Shown: piece after piece, positions 22,900 through 35,193 of the stretch
How positions within the stretch are numbered: the stretch's first letter is position 1
Layout: each line of letters starts with the position of its first letter
Origin: Mytilus galloprovincialis
Taxonomy: Eukaryota > Mollusca > Bivalvia > Mytilida > Mytilidae
Direction of reading: 5' to 3'
Assembly: GCF_965363235.1 (NCBI RefSeq)
Contig: NC_134839.1
Coordinates: 80,997,410-81,061,409, forward strand
DNA length: 64,000 bases
Position numbers and translations under genes: made by a program
The notes under the pieces: generated by a model
Seen by the model: only the letters and a program-made list of their open reading frames with translations
Databases searched by the model: none
What the model was told of the DNA's origin: nothing

Positions 22900-23540
22900 A
22901 TACAATTATCTGTCAACTTCACGTAAATATATGATATCTTCTCATTGAACAGTAACAACGATTGTAGGCTATGGGCACAGCATCAGACCCAAGCAAAACT
23001 TAATCAAGCGGATATGGGTAAGTAAGCTTCCTATTACGTCTAGAAATATTCAACGAGGGAACCTGATGCAGAAGATTGACTTAACGGGAGAGGAGTTGAA
23101 TTGTCCATTGTACACTTTCAATTTACTAGTATCTTTAATTGTATTCTTCCAGTAGCACTTACATATGCATACACAATTTGATATAATATCCGAGGATTAC
23201 ATTTTCTATCCTGATTTCGTTCAGAGAGTTGCTGATTACCAGGGAGCTATTGAACCAAGGTATGGTCGAGTTTTTAGGAGGCCTTCATGGTTTTGTTTTG
23301 CGTTATGACATACATGAATCGCATACTATGGACATGTTACATGTGTCTTTTCCACAATCCCGTCATTTTTTTTTTCGATTCAAACATCATCGAAAAATAC
23401 TTACCATCCAATTTTGTTTGCCATGAGCAAAACGACATGTGCCATCAGCGGATAAGGAACTGCTTTATTCCGGCATACCTGACTTGACTCCTTTCTAGTT
23501 TTAGTTTTGATGAGAGTGGTATTGTTCAGGCTTCATGATT
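22900..23540 (+). mobile_element. Penelope-like retroelement fragment
   Basis: The plus strand gives LITRELLNQG near 23230-23262 and MDMLHVSFPQSRHFFF further on (about 23328-23376). These match RKLLNQ at 58100-58372 and MDMFQLLLPQSR at 2031-2237. It is a short, damaged copy. Confidence 0.5.
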
Positions 23541-23549
23541 TTTCAATGT

Positions 23550-24630
23550 TTGTGTTGTTTGTACCGCTAACAGTCTTATCTTTCCTTTGTCATTGAAATC
23601 CTGGTAATATTTCTAGCTTTTAACATTCGGTCAAATGTTAAAGCAACTAAATCGTCATGAGGTCATATGACAAAACGTAAGAGGCAAAATGTTAAAACGT
23701 GATGTGAATGAGGCGCAACTGCCAATAATTCAGAAATTTCAGAAGCGATTGGCCACAATTCGTGAATCGGTATTAATGGAAATCTTGATGTGAAAATAAA
23801 CAATAAAAACATTAAGCGTGTCTGCCGAAAGACGTCTAGAACGAGAAAGGAACACATAACACTTTTTCTAAAAGAGTTAAAACGCTGTCAGTAATGTCAT
23901 AAAAAAATTTGAAACCATAAGAATGAGAAATTATTGTTTCTCTATTGGGACATATTATATACTTAGGATAAAAAAGAAAACACGATTTCCAGAATTTAAA
24001 ATTATGATATGCGCAAATAAGTTGTGGCACACAGTTTATGAACTGGTTTTTAAAACATCAAATATACAAAAGCGCTGCATGGGATATTGACGGGCAGCAG
24101 TAACTACGTAAAGGTAGATAAAGTTCAATCCAGATCAAACATTTGGGACGAAAAATTATTGGAATTGGTAATAACTTCTTTGTGAAGTGCAACATTCCAT
24201 CCAACTGTAAATAATAAAGAAGGATAGTCAGGACTATAGTTTTCACAATTTTAATATCACATCAGTATGCATTTTGTTGATGCTATAGTGTTATGAAATA
24301 CCTGATTTGCATACCAAGAAAAGTATTAGTATAGAGTTTAATGCGTTTAAAACACATTAACATTTTATATTCAAAATTAATAAATTATCTACCGTATAAT
24401 TATGCAAATCAAGCACAACTGTGTTATATCAATATTAGAACTTCTAATTAGCAGTATAAAATGTGTGTTCTTCCCATGGCGGGATCTTTAACCTATGCTT
24501 CTATGTATACAAGGAAATAAACTCATTAAATTACTTAGACATAGTTGTCTCTCAAATCTCATACTAAATATTACTGATTATTAAATTATTATCTCTGTTA
24601 TAATTGATATTATATTTTTAGATTTCAGTC
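23550..24630. other. intergenic stretch between dioxygenase copies 1 and 2, no gene seen
   Basis: AT-rich DNA with short ORFs on the minus strand that have no recognisable features. The copy 1 promoter should lie between about 19.6 kb and here, but I cannot place it. Confidence 0.45.
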
Positions 24631-24642
24631 TGTGGGAGTATG

Positions 24643-27600
24643 TTATCTCTGGTATAACTCTGTTAACGTCGTGTTCTTTAGAGGATGAATAAAATCCTTT
24701 CCTGACAAATCTGTATAATTAGTACATTCTTTGATAGCAGAATTAGCAACCTAAAAATTGAAAAACATATGATAATTAGTAAAGGAAAGAGAGACAGTCA
24801 AACTGCAGATGAACAATAAGCCAATTTTATGATGACGTTTTCGAGAACATTTCGGCCTAATCGAAAGTCAAATTCAAATTCTTTATTACCTTGAACTTAA
24901 CAGTTCATCTTTGTCAATACAAAATTTCAAAGTAAACAAGTAAACAGACAAAGAATGTTAATTTTATGATATTGTCCATGACTTTTAAAAATGCAGTAAA
25001 AATGTATTTTCCTAAATTGGTTAACTGTTTGATGTTCTTCAAACTTAAAAGTTCAATAAATTTAAACACACCTGGTCTAGACTTAATAAATTTTACTATA
25101 AGCTCCTTATATTTCGGACACACTAAAATTAAATGGAATACGTCTTCAATACACTGATGGCAAATTGTTCATATACGACATAACAACTCCATGCTTTAGT
25201 CTGTAATCAATTATATTTTTTTCTAACAAAACAATTTCAAAAGTCTAAAGTACCTTTTCTAAAGGAGTATACTGTGGATGATGATGTACCATTGTTGGGT
25301 TGTTTGAAGCTCTGTTGTAGGTCATTATGTAGGCCCATCTTCTCAAATCACTTTTGTTTGCACTACTGTGATGAATTGTATTGCAGTGGAAAAACAGAGC
25401 ATCTCCTTCAAAAACGTTAGAGAAAAAAGAATTTACTTCAAAACATGTTCCTTCATTTCAAATTAATCGTGTCGTCTTACCTTAGATTTGTGCACAGAAT
25501 CTTTTTTTTTTACCCTATTTATGAGCTTGATAATCAGCGTATAAGTAGGTTTTCGTTTCTAATGTTAAAATTATCAGTTACAATACTTCTATACATGCAT
25601 TTTCTTAATTATATTTGTTTCAGCATTACATTTAAAAGTATTTAATAGTAAACTACCCACACAATCTATTTAATTCTAGATATTTAAGATTTAATTTATT
25701 TAAAATAAAGAATTATAGAATTCATGCACTAGTATCTGTTTCGATAATCTCTTTTCCCCCCATACATTTCACCAACCTGGATTCATTTCCATGTAGTGGT
25801 GAGGGCATCTCTCTCTTATCAGGTCCACACGTGATTTCAGACCGACGTATTGTCCATCAAATGGATGGTGTTCAATTCTTCCACATTTATGAGATCCACT
25901 AAGAATCTATAATGATAGTATATGTTCTATGAGGTCTCGATAGGGTCCTACGACTTGGGACTTATAATGTTCGGTTGTACAGTTGCTGGACATGCTATAA
26001 TTGACATTGAAGACCTGTTTGTGACCTTCTGCTGTTGTCTGTTCTATGGTCGGTTGTTGTCTCTTTGACACATTACCCATTTCCATTCTCAATTTTATAA
26101 CATTTCTAGGTGAGAATTGAATTTTATGTTATCTTTGATTTGTGGATTTTCATCGTATGCTTGATGTTTTCAAAGTCCAATTCATGAAAAAACAACTCGA
26201 TGTACTTAATTGAAAGTATCTTTTCGTAGTGTCAGATTATTTCCCTTATATTGGTTACAGATTTAAAATGACACAAATTGGTGGAAACAGTAGTGAATCG
26301 TGTAGCTCGTTGTTTAGTTTCAGTTATAGTGATATGTGGACTGTATTTATATTGTTCACGTTGTTGTTTTTCTTTTTCCGACTTATGAATTTTATTTGGA
26401 ATTGGAATTTTCTACTTTGTTTTATCAATTTTGAGGTAAATTTTCCCTACCTGCATATTTATCAGCCGTTTATTCAAAGCGGGTATTCTTTTAAAGTCAT
26501 TTTTCTATGTCGAATTTTAATGAAAGCGTGTATCACTCGAAAACATGTTATGCACAAATCTTAAGGAATTGTCATTTATTAATTCAGCAACCGTTAATCA
26601 ATACAATGACTACAACACGTTACAAATAAATCTAAACATGCTAGTACCTCCATACAACCATTCTGTTTGACTGCTTTATCCAATGCTACCCATACTGTCA
26701 TCATGTCTGGAAACAGATTGCCACATTTGTACCAGTAACTGAAGAAATTAATAATGGCATACGTAAGTCAGTAAGTAACACCACAATGATGAGTACATGT
26801 AGTAGTCAGTTATTTCACAATAGTAGTACGTAGTCTAGTTCATAGTCGGACCATAATTGTTTCTCTCGATCAGATTGCAAATAATTAATTCAATTAAAAC
26901 AAAAGGTAACTTCTCATTGACAAGAGTTTGGAATGTTTGAATCTAACATCACCTAATCTATATGTAGCATGAGAAGAACAATCCTTTGGAAGAAGTCTAG
27001 GGATCAAATATATCTATACAGCTGTTCAACCAACCCTTGAGGTTCAATTTCCGTTTCAGTGTATGCACGAGCCCACTAGTATAACAGGCAAAACGAATAC
27101 CAGCTACAACCCAACACTTAAATGACCTGTTAGAAATAGCACTTAATATTAATACTAAGCTGCTATAGAAAAGAGCATATTCCTTTCATTCTCAAAAAAG
27201 AACATACCCATAATCTTGGTGCCAGTAATGAGGTGCCGCCATATTAGGATCTTTTAGCATATACTTAGAATGATAATGATAGACTTCACCTCCAAGTAAC
27301 TGAAGAAAAATTTTGTAATTAAGTAGAAAATGAAATCCAATTTTGAATAATTATACATGATGAAATAAACAATTGTATCTTGAAAATGTTTAACAAAGTA
27401 TATACTATGACAAATATATCATAAACATGTCAACTATGTAGAAAGTCTTTCAGGGCGCCGCACAAATATTTTGAGCTAAGTCAGGTGTTAATAAGCGACC
27501 ATACAGTGTTTTGAATAGCCACGTCTATTAAAACTGTGTGATGACCTCAGTTAACTTGAAGCAGTAACAATTAAAATCTTCGAAAGTTTATCTGATTAAC

Positions 27601-30600
27601 ATGTGATAAATTGGTCTAAGCATCAATGTTTTCCATGTGCAAAACACAGGTATTACCTATTACATGAATTATGTCTCAGATGACAATGGAATGTTATAGA
27701 CATTATAGATTTAATGAAAGTTTTCTTTTATTATTGTTGTGATACGGAAATAAATGTGACTGGTTTGAATACCACTAATGAAAATATTACTACATCTTTT
27801 AGTCACTATCAAATGACACAGAAATGTCCTATTCAAGACTAACTATATGTCCCGAACTCCTTATTTTCTCGCTCAAACTGGTATTTCTGTTCCTTATCTT
27901 AATTTTACATGCGACAGAACTATTATTAAAAAACATTTAGAATTCCATTCCAAAGTATAAAATCAAATTAAACATCGTCAATATATATGATTGATGTATA
28001 TACATAAAGTCAAGCAAAGACTTCAATTATGTTTAGCTTATCTTTCAAAATATTTAGCTTCAACTGAAATTTTAGGCAGAGTGTAATGAGTAATGGATGT
28101 TGTTCTGTTTTTTATTTGGTAAAAAATAACAATACAATGGAGTAGTTTTCAGCATTGTTACGCATGAGAATACTAAAATTATGTTGTTCTTACCTTTTCA
28201 CAAGTGTTTACAACTTTTTCACATCTAGCTGCCATACCTGTGACGTCAGTTCCTGGGTGACTTCATATTATCCTTGGTGCCTTTTTTGCCCCCTTCTCAA
28301 CCTACATATTAAGAAAAGAAAAATGCTACTGCTAAAGAATACAGAAATGTATGAAAATGGTACCGTATGTATAACAAGTATCCAGAAACCCTTGGAATGA
28401 AAACAAATAAGCATTATGCCTTGATAGAAAAAGAAACAACAATAATCTACAATGTTACTGGATACTTGTTATACATACGGTACCATTTTCATACATTTCT
28501 GTCTTGTTAACAAATGCAAACATTCATTTAAGTACTTAAACAAGTTGTTACACACGCTGTTAAATGTATCGACTTGATATTATTGATGAACGAAAAATTG
28601 CTCAGCGGGTATGATAATATTTCGAGGAGAATTGACAACTAGCAAATCTGAAATCGGTATCACAATACACCTCAAAACTGTACACAAACTAATATCTTAT
28701 GTCGACTCAATAAAGCGTCTTAATGTGATTTGTTTATCTATGTAGCCGAGTTACTGTCTCATTGACTTTTACTCTATACTTTTCTATTGATGAAAACAAA
28801 CGTTCAATGTTGGTTGTAAAAGAAATATTTAAAGTTGATCGAACAGACTTATTTTGGTCTCTGATCTTTCACGAAGTTCAAGCTGCAAAATTTGTTTTTC
28901 CTCAGCAGTTCAGATGAAACCTAACCGGTTTTCGTAATGTTTAACGTTTTATATATAAATGTAAGTTATACAGTGCAAAGTATTTACAAATTTGGTATTA
29001 TTATGCAAACAAACGGGTCTTCTTCTATTGAATTTCCGAGTTCAATTATTTTGTAACTATAGAAACAATGAGTTTCAGGAACAATAAGGCAGTTTTTATT
29101 TCTGAATTTTCTTTGAAGAGAAACCAATAATCATAGAAACAGCATTCAAACGGAAACAACAGTAAGCAGCTAAGATTATTTTTATAAATGACGATATATT
29201 CATACCAAAACTTAAAAAAACGATGGTTACATTTACCATATTTACCTGATAAGAATTCTTAAGGAAGGCATCAGTTTCACTAACTGCTTTAATAAGCATT
29301 TCTACTTCTTCTTTGTCATACAAGTTTCTTAAAATGAAATAAATTGAAAAAATTGATAACATTCATTTGAGTAGTATGTATTTGATATCTATATCACCCT
29401 TATGACTTTGCTTTTTCTACTGTCATAATTGTGACACAAAGTTCACACGACCACTGACACTTTGTAGACGAAACGCTCGTCTAGTGTATATAATTTTAAG
29501 CATATTACGATGATGTCTATTATGAGTTCATCTTTAAAATTCTTTTGATGTATTAGAAAAGAGTTTTACAGTAAATCAACTTGTGGTTTTACTTGATATA
29601 AATTAAATACATTCTGAAATATGTCCATTTTCTCTGCTTTTTCGACTGGTCTGTCAATCCCTTATTTGGGCTCTATATGTTATCGCCTATTAAGCTTTTG
29701 AAAAAAAAATAATACCTTTCAGCAAATCTGCTGATTTCCATAGACTCTTTCGTATTCCAGCTTTGATATATATACAAATAAGTTTATTACCAATATTGTG
29801 TAGCTGTTTAAAAGAGATATTATATGAACAATTATGTTCGTAACACTTCAGTCTATATAGACGTATATATACCTAACTAATATATAGCCGTAATCTTTAA
29901 AATCTTGTACCATTTTTGGAGTTGTTTCGAATTCATCTGTATACTGATATTCTGTAAAAACAAACTAATTACATTACGTCTGGTACGGTATATGTTATTC
30001 TATATAGTGGAACTTGTAGAGTCACAAAAAGTGAAAATACAAAGTTTTGGTGCATGATTGACATTTTTGTCATTTTCCATTGTCAGAATTTTTCAACGTT
30101 GATTGTGCTGTCTCATTAATAGAAATGAGAATAGCACCGGGGAATGAGTCGAAGAGACAACTACCCGATCAAAGAGAATAAAACAGCCAAAGGCCACAAG
30201 AATTAGATGATTTTTTTCGTCAACTTTCATTGCTTCATGGCATTGTGAATGTCAATTGATATCACCTAAAGCTTACTTTTTTTAAAAGGTGTACATTTAC
30301 CTGTTGCTTTAGTTTTCAGTACTGTACGTTTTGCTTTTTGATTGCAAAATTTTTATGTTGCTTCTACCTGTTTTGTCTATCCTTTGACTTAAAAAACGTG
30401 ATTCACATTCAGTCAGGTTTAATAATTCGGAGAAAGCCTACGGGTTAGATAAAAGTCAATTACCAACACCTTATACCTTAACATAACTTACATGTATTTA
30501 CATATTAAAGAAGTAACACGATGGTTGTAACTACTAATGAAGCAAGATTTGTTTACCCTTCCGGAGCGCAGGAGATCACACCAGCTTTAGTTGATCTTAG

Positions 30601-30770
30601 TTTGGTTTGTGTAGCAATGAAAAATTGGATATTAATGTAAGTTTCTGTAAAAGCTTTCACTTAAGGATCTAAGAAACATACAGAACTTTTTAACTGAAGA
30701 TGGAATCTAGAATTGCGAAACAACGAGGATTGTATGTACTGCATCATAACTAACCTGCAATGTAGCTCAT
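24643..30770 (-). CDS. phytanoyl-CoA dioxygenase-like protein, copy 2 (in-frame TGA in exon 4)
   Basis: Nine minus-strand exons: E1 30755-30770 (MSYIA), E2 29873-29951 ([20 protein letters not shown]), E3 29246-29327 ([13 protein letters not shown]), E4 28194-28301, E5 27208-27299 (HYHSKYM to WHQDYG), E6 26648-26738 ([19 protein letters not shown]), E7 25777-25906 ([14 protein letters not shown]), E8 25254-25405 ([13 protein letters not shown] to RRWAY) and E9 24643-24750 ([22 protein letters not shown]). Total 858 bases, 285 residues. Predicted iron ligands are H122, D124 and H211; R222 should bind 2-oxoglutarate. All junctions are GT/AG and in phase. In E4 the codon at 28263-28265 is TGA (codon 72), where the other three copies have TGG. 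As written the protein would stop before the catalytic core, so this is a young pseudogene, a null allele or an error. The leader before ATG is six bases after an acceptor at 30777-30778, so a 5' UTR exon lies upstream. Confidence 0.85.
24830..25170 (-). mobile_element. 5'-truncated LINE 3' end in copy 2 intron 8
   Basis: The minus strand reads [18 protein letters not shown] near 25105-25157, the H-x4-C part of the LINE C-terminal zinc knuckle. It continues with a helical tail ([21 protein letters not shown]) to a stop at 24914. A 'CAAGGTAATAAAGAATTTGA' end lies near 24875-24894. Only the last few hundred bases of the element are present. Confidence 0.6.
25907..26110 (+). repeat. dispersed repeat ('GGTTGTTGTCTCTTTGACA' family) in copy 2 intron 6
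   Basis: Its end reads 'CTATGGTCGGTTGTTGTCTCTTTGACACATTACCCATTTCC...CAATTTT', the same family as 15790-15920. It abuts the acceptor of exon 7. Confidence 0.6.
28341..28502. repeat. perfect 45-bp inverted repeat with 72-base spacer
   Basis: The arm 28341-28385 (ACAGAAATGTATGAAAATGG...) and the arm 28458-28502 are exact reverse complements over 45 bases. It lies in intron 3 of dioxygenase copy 2, about 40 bases upstream of exon 4. Transcribed, it would form a long stable hairpin close to the exon 4 acceptor. Confidence 0.97.
30535..30620 (+). repeat. fragment of Penelope-like tail region
   Basis: 'TTACCCTTCCGGAGCGCAGG' followed by 'AGATCACACCAG' matches the text at 41057-41092 and, in reverse, 57970-58010. 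It is the non-coding tail that follows Penelope-like fragments in this window. Confidence 0.5.
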
Positions 30771-31589
30771 TTTGACCTGAAAAAAAAAAGACAAAAATTA
30801 CTATACCCTAATAAATTTATGAATACTTGATCACTTATAAACTTATTATTATGAAAAAAAGATATATTTTCAAAATACCATACTGGCATATCAGTAAAAT
30901 ATCAGTCGAATGAAGTAGATACTATAGAAATTTGAGTAAACTATGTTATATATAGTACCCAATTTCAGGTAATTGCGCTGGTAAAAACACAAAAGATTGA
31001 TTAAAAAAAATCAAAAGGTGCTTCAGAACAAATCAATAAATTAATAATTCGGTGTCCGATATTTATTTTAATTCCATTTTAAACGTAGACATATTTTACT
31101 CTCTTATGTAAGAATTAATCTAACTTCACGGACTGTTTACTTAATATCATATGATATTAGATAAACTGACAATCAATGGTGCGGACAATGACACCGAGGT
31201 TCATTTATATATTTATTTTAAATAAATGTGAAGGCATGTATTGTATAAATGCATGAGATAAAGCAAGTTAAGTGCATAATAAAACGTATAATCAAAACGA
31301 AAAATCGAACTAATCGAATCTGTTAAAAACCAATATACGACATTAATATTAAGAATAGGTTTGCAGATGTGTGATAATAAGATTAAACGTAAAATCAATC
31401 ATTTGTTTACCTTTACTTGATCTTACTTCTTTAAACTGTAAACTATTTATAACTCCGATATCACATGACAACAACATTGTTTTGTCACATGACATTGAAA
31501 AACTTGCGACTTATCATTGTTGCAAGATGATGATGCTTGTTTAACGTCTGTGGCAAATAGTTCATACATATTCAGGACGAGAACATATC

Positions 31590-31777
31590 TTGCATTTATT
31601 AATTTAGGGAGGTTCTGCAAGGTAGATTTGAGGGGACAAGGCCGTTGAAAATGAGAACTGCTACCGCTGGTACTTGGGGCAGATTATATATGTTGAAGGC
31701 CAATTATAACATGTATAAAGACAAGAATAAGTAAGTTAGAATAATAAAGAAAATTTGATAAAACTTGAAATCTTTAA

Positions 31778-31811
<34 letters not shown>
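31590..31811 (+). mobile_element. retroposon-like sequence ending in A32
   Basis: A stretch ending in AATAAAGAAAATTTGATAAA is followed shortly by 32 consecutive A residues (31780-31811). This suggests a retroposed transcript or SINE/LINE tail. The source could not be recognised. Confidence 0.4.
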
Positions 31812-31813
<2 letters not shown>

Positions 31814-31904
31814 AGAAAGAAAACCAAACAAACAAACAAACAACACGAAATCAAAAACCATACATACTACATATATAATCAATTAAATCAGTAATCGAAA
31901 CTTG

Positions 31905-33420
31905 GTAGTGTACTTTAGGTTTGCCGTGAAACCATGGCATCAGTAGGGTTATATTCAGGTATTTTGGTTTCTGAGACAAGGCAGTGCACGTGTGAGACCA
32001 CCACTGACTAGTTCCGGTATACTGAGCATTAGATTTACCGCGAAACCTCCGCTAGGGATAAAACGTGTAGATCAGATTTACTGTCAATCCTCCACTAGGG
32101 GTAATGCGTATACATCAGATTTACTGTGAAATCTCCACTAGGGGGTAATACGTGTACATCAGATTTACTCTGAAACCTCCACTAAGGGTATTGCGTGTAA
32201 ATCAGATTTACTGTGAAACTACCAATAGGATGAGTTTAAATCAGACTAATTGTTAAACCACTAATCAGGAGGGTAGTGATTTACCCCCATAACACTAACA
32301 CTAGGGGAAGTGTACCGTATAGTCATAACTAGGGATAGGATACATCAAATTTACCTTGAAACCACCACTTTTGGTAGTTGACTTCAGATTTACAGTGAAA
32401 CCGTAACTAGAGGAAGTGCAGACAATGCGATTTCTCACAAAACACCACTTTTGATTAGTGTTTACATCATATTTAACGTTAAACTTTCAAATGGGATAAA
32501 GTACCACAAAAACGACCGTGAAACCAACACTAGGGGTAGTGCGTATCTAATTTACAGTGAAACAAACACTATGGATAGTGTACTTTTGATTAAACGCGAA
32601 ACCACAACTTGGTGTATTGTTTATCAATAAATTCAACATAGATAACAAGATTGAATTTTTATATTTGCACAAGACGCGCGTTTCGTATTCAAGACTCATC
32701 AGTGACGCTCGAATAAAAAAAAAATGTTCAAAAGTTAAAAAAAAACAAAGTACGATGTGGAAGAGCACTGGGGAACAAAACTTTTTAATGTTTTGCCAAA
32801 TACAGCGGAGATAATTTATTCCTATGGTAGAAAGGTCTTAGTATTTAGAAAAATCTAAATTTTGTCAACATTATGAACATATCAATGGTAACTCCAGTCA
32901 ACACATAAGTGCTGACTACTGGGCTGTTGATACCCTCGGGAAATTAAAACTCCTCCAGTAGTGGCATCGACCCAGTGGTTGTAAATAAACTCATCATCAA
33001 ATTATCATGAACCAAAACTAAGGATTTCTGTACATCAGATCATAATCAGATTTACCATGAAACTACCACTTTATGTAGTGTACATCAGATTTACCATGAA
33101 ACTACCACTTTGTGTAATGTAAATCAAATTTACCATGAAACTACCACTTTGGGTAGTGTACATCAAATTTACCATAAAACTACCATTTTGTGTAGTGTAC
33201 ATCAAATATATATTGTGAAACCACCTTTATAAGTGTATACGTCAGCCTCATCTTGAAATCTCTACTAGGGGTAGTTTACATTACATTTACCGTGAAACCA
33301 CAGCTTAGGGTAGTGTAACTCGGATTTTTACCGTGAAACCACAGCTTAGGGCAGTGTAACTCAGATTTTTACCGTGAAACCACCATTATAGGTAATACAA
33401 ACAGATTGACCGTAAAGCTT
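31905..33420. repeat. degenerate minisatellite, 38-44 bp units, interrupted
   Basis: About thirty imperfect units on the pattern 'CATCAGATTTACCGTGAAAC' then 'CACCACTAGGGGTAGTGTA' run through both halves. The array is split at about 32620-33005 by an unrelated element of the 'GACGCGCGTTTCGT' family. Units in the right half (33040-33200) are more alike (39 bp, 'ACTACCACTTTGTGTAGTGT'), suggesting later local amplification. Confidence 0.85.
32620..33005 (+). mobile_element. 'GACGCGCGTTTCGT' element inserted in the minisatellite
   Basis: It contains 'AAGACGCGCGTTTCGTATTC', 'AGACTCATCAGTGACGCTCG', 'TTGCCAAATACAGC' and 'GGCATCGACCCAGTGGTTGT' in the order seen at 46860-47230 and, reversed, near 59140-59640 and 62880-63400. 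No coding capacity. Confidence 0.75.
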
Positions 33421-33719
33421 TCTTAGAATTAATAGCCAAATTCAAGTTAGGTCAACTTTGAATGAGGGAGCCGAATTCTTAGTTTACAAGTTGTTCAAGA
33501 GTTTTGGTGTGCATCAGGTTTTTTTTTATAGAAAGTTTTGATTCACAAGGGAATGACGGAATCAAAGGTTTTAAGGGTAAAGTGATACTCTTTTCCAAAT
33601 ATAAGAGTAAATAATGATTTTTGACCTACATGGTCTTTAGTGCAACAAAATGTAACTACGAATAAGCTTCATTTGTTGTAGCCAATCACGTCCAAAATCG
33701 ACTTCGAAGGACAATAACT

Positions 33720-34500
33720 CCGGTCAATTGACCATTTTGGTCATGTTGACTTAATTGTAGATCTTTCTTTGCTGAACAAGTTTGCGGTTTACCGTTTATC
33801 TCTACCTATTTTAATATACAAGATAATAACCAAAAGTTGTAGAATTTCCATTAATTTCCAAATTCTGAAGCAGCAACCCATCATCAGGTTGTCTGATGTG
33901 TCTAAAAATTTCAGTTCAGATACGTCTTGACCTCATGAACATTTTCATTCCATATCAGATTTCCTTTAAATGCTTTAGTTTCAGGCCCAACACTGCATTT
34001 TACCTCCATGATCTTTTTTTCAGCCATGGTGGTTATCTTGGTTGATAGACCGGGTTATCGGATACATTTTTAAAACAATTTAACTTTGCTGAACAATTTT
34101 TCTGTTGACAGTTTATCTCTTTCTATTATAATATTTAAAATATTAACCAAAAACTGCAAAGTTTCCTAAAATTGCCAATTTAGGTGTTGGGTTGTGTGAT
34201 GCGTCTAAAAATTTCGGGGCAGATAGATTTTGACCTTATGTAAATTTGTACTCCATGTCAGATTTGCTCTAAATGCTTTAGTTTCAGAGCTATAAGCCCA
34301 AAACTACATTTTCGCCAATGTTCTATTTTTAGCCATGGCGGCCATCTTGGTTGATGGGATTTTTTAAAGATAGATATCCTCAAGATGATTAAGGATTAGT
34401 TTGGTTTCATTTGGGCAAGTAGTTCCAGGAGAAATCATTTTTGTAAAAGTTAACGGACGACGACGGACACCAAGTGATTTGAAAAGCTCACTTTTGGGAC
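33720..34500 (+). repeat. two tandem units of about 320 bp plus tail
   Basis: The blocks at about 33770-34060 and 34085-34360 share 'TTTGCTGAACAA.TTT', 'GTTTATCTCT.CCTATT', 'TCTAAAAATTTC', 'TTTAGTTTCAG' and 'CAGCCATGG.GG..ATCTTGGTTGAT'. They are followed by 'TTTTGTAAAAGTTAACGGACGACGACGGACACCAAGTGAT', a terminal sequence common to bivalve non-autonomous elements. Confidence 0.75.
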
Positions 34501-35193
34501 ATGTGCGCTAATAATCAGTTGAAAAGGATTTGACTCATTATATCGATACAAAGCAGAGTTCATTATGGACATATTGAGAAAAGAGTCTAGGTGAAACAAA
34601 AGTAACGATCTCTGTTGTTGTAATTTATTTATCGATTGCCAGTTAAAAAGAGCAGCAGCTATATGAATTATACGTTGGAAAACACACCAAAAGTAAAACA
34701 GTATTAATGTACGGTTTGCTGATTACGCAGCCCACAAAATTTGGTTAAAAAAAATATTTTTTCCCTTCTTAGTCAATTGGTAAATTGTGTAACGTTTTTT
34801 ACAATCGCCTTCAAATAAACTATCAATAAAAGGTGAAACACATATATATTAATGTGGATCTAAACCATGTATTAAATCACACAACCATAACGATTTTCTA
34901 GACACTAAACCGAACCCGTTATTATCGTCATCCTGCATTTAAAAACCATCAATTTCCATTAAGATCGTAAACCTTACAATATAGATTCAAACAAGTTATT
35001 TGCTTTTTATTTTCTCATTTAAAAAGATCTGAGACAATCGCTCTGAGAAGTAACATAATTTATCCATGACCGACCTAACCAAACTATGACAAAAAATCCT
35101 CCTCGATATGATGAAGTTACTATCCATGAACTCACTAGAGACAAAATACAGATCACATAATTTTAATTTCATTAGAATATTCATATACATGTA

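Noticed and set aside
26229-26564. 111-residue ORF in copy 2 intron 6
   Set aside because: It is hydrophobic, T-rich low-complexity text on the strand opposite to the host gene. No family resemblance or start context supports it.
28263-28265. TGA in dioxygenase copy 2 as a selenocysteine codon
   Set aside because: The three sister genes have TGG (Trp), not Cys, at this site. A plain nonsense change is the simpler reading.
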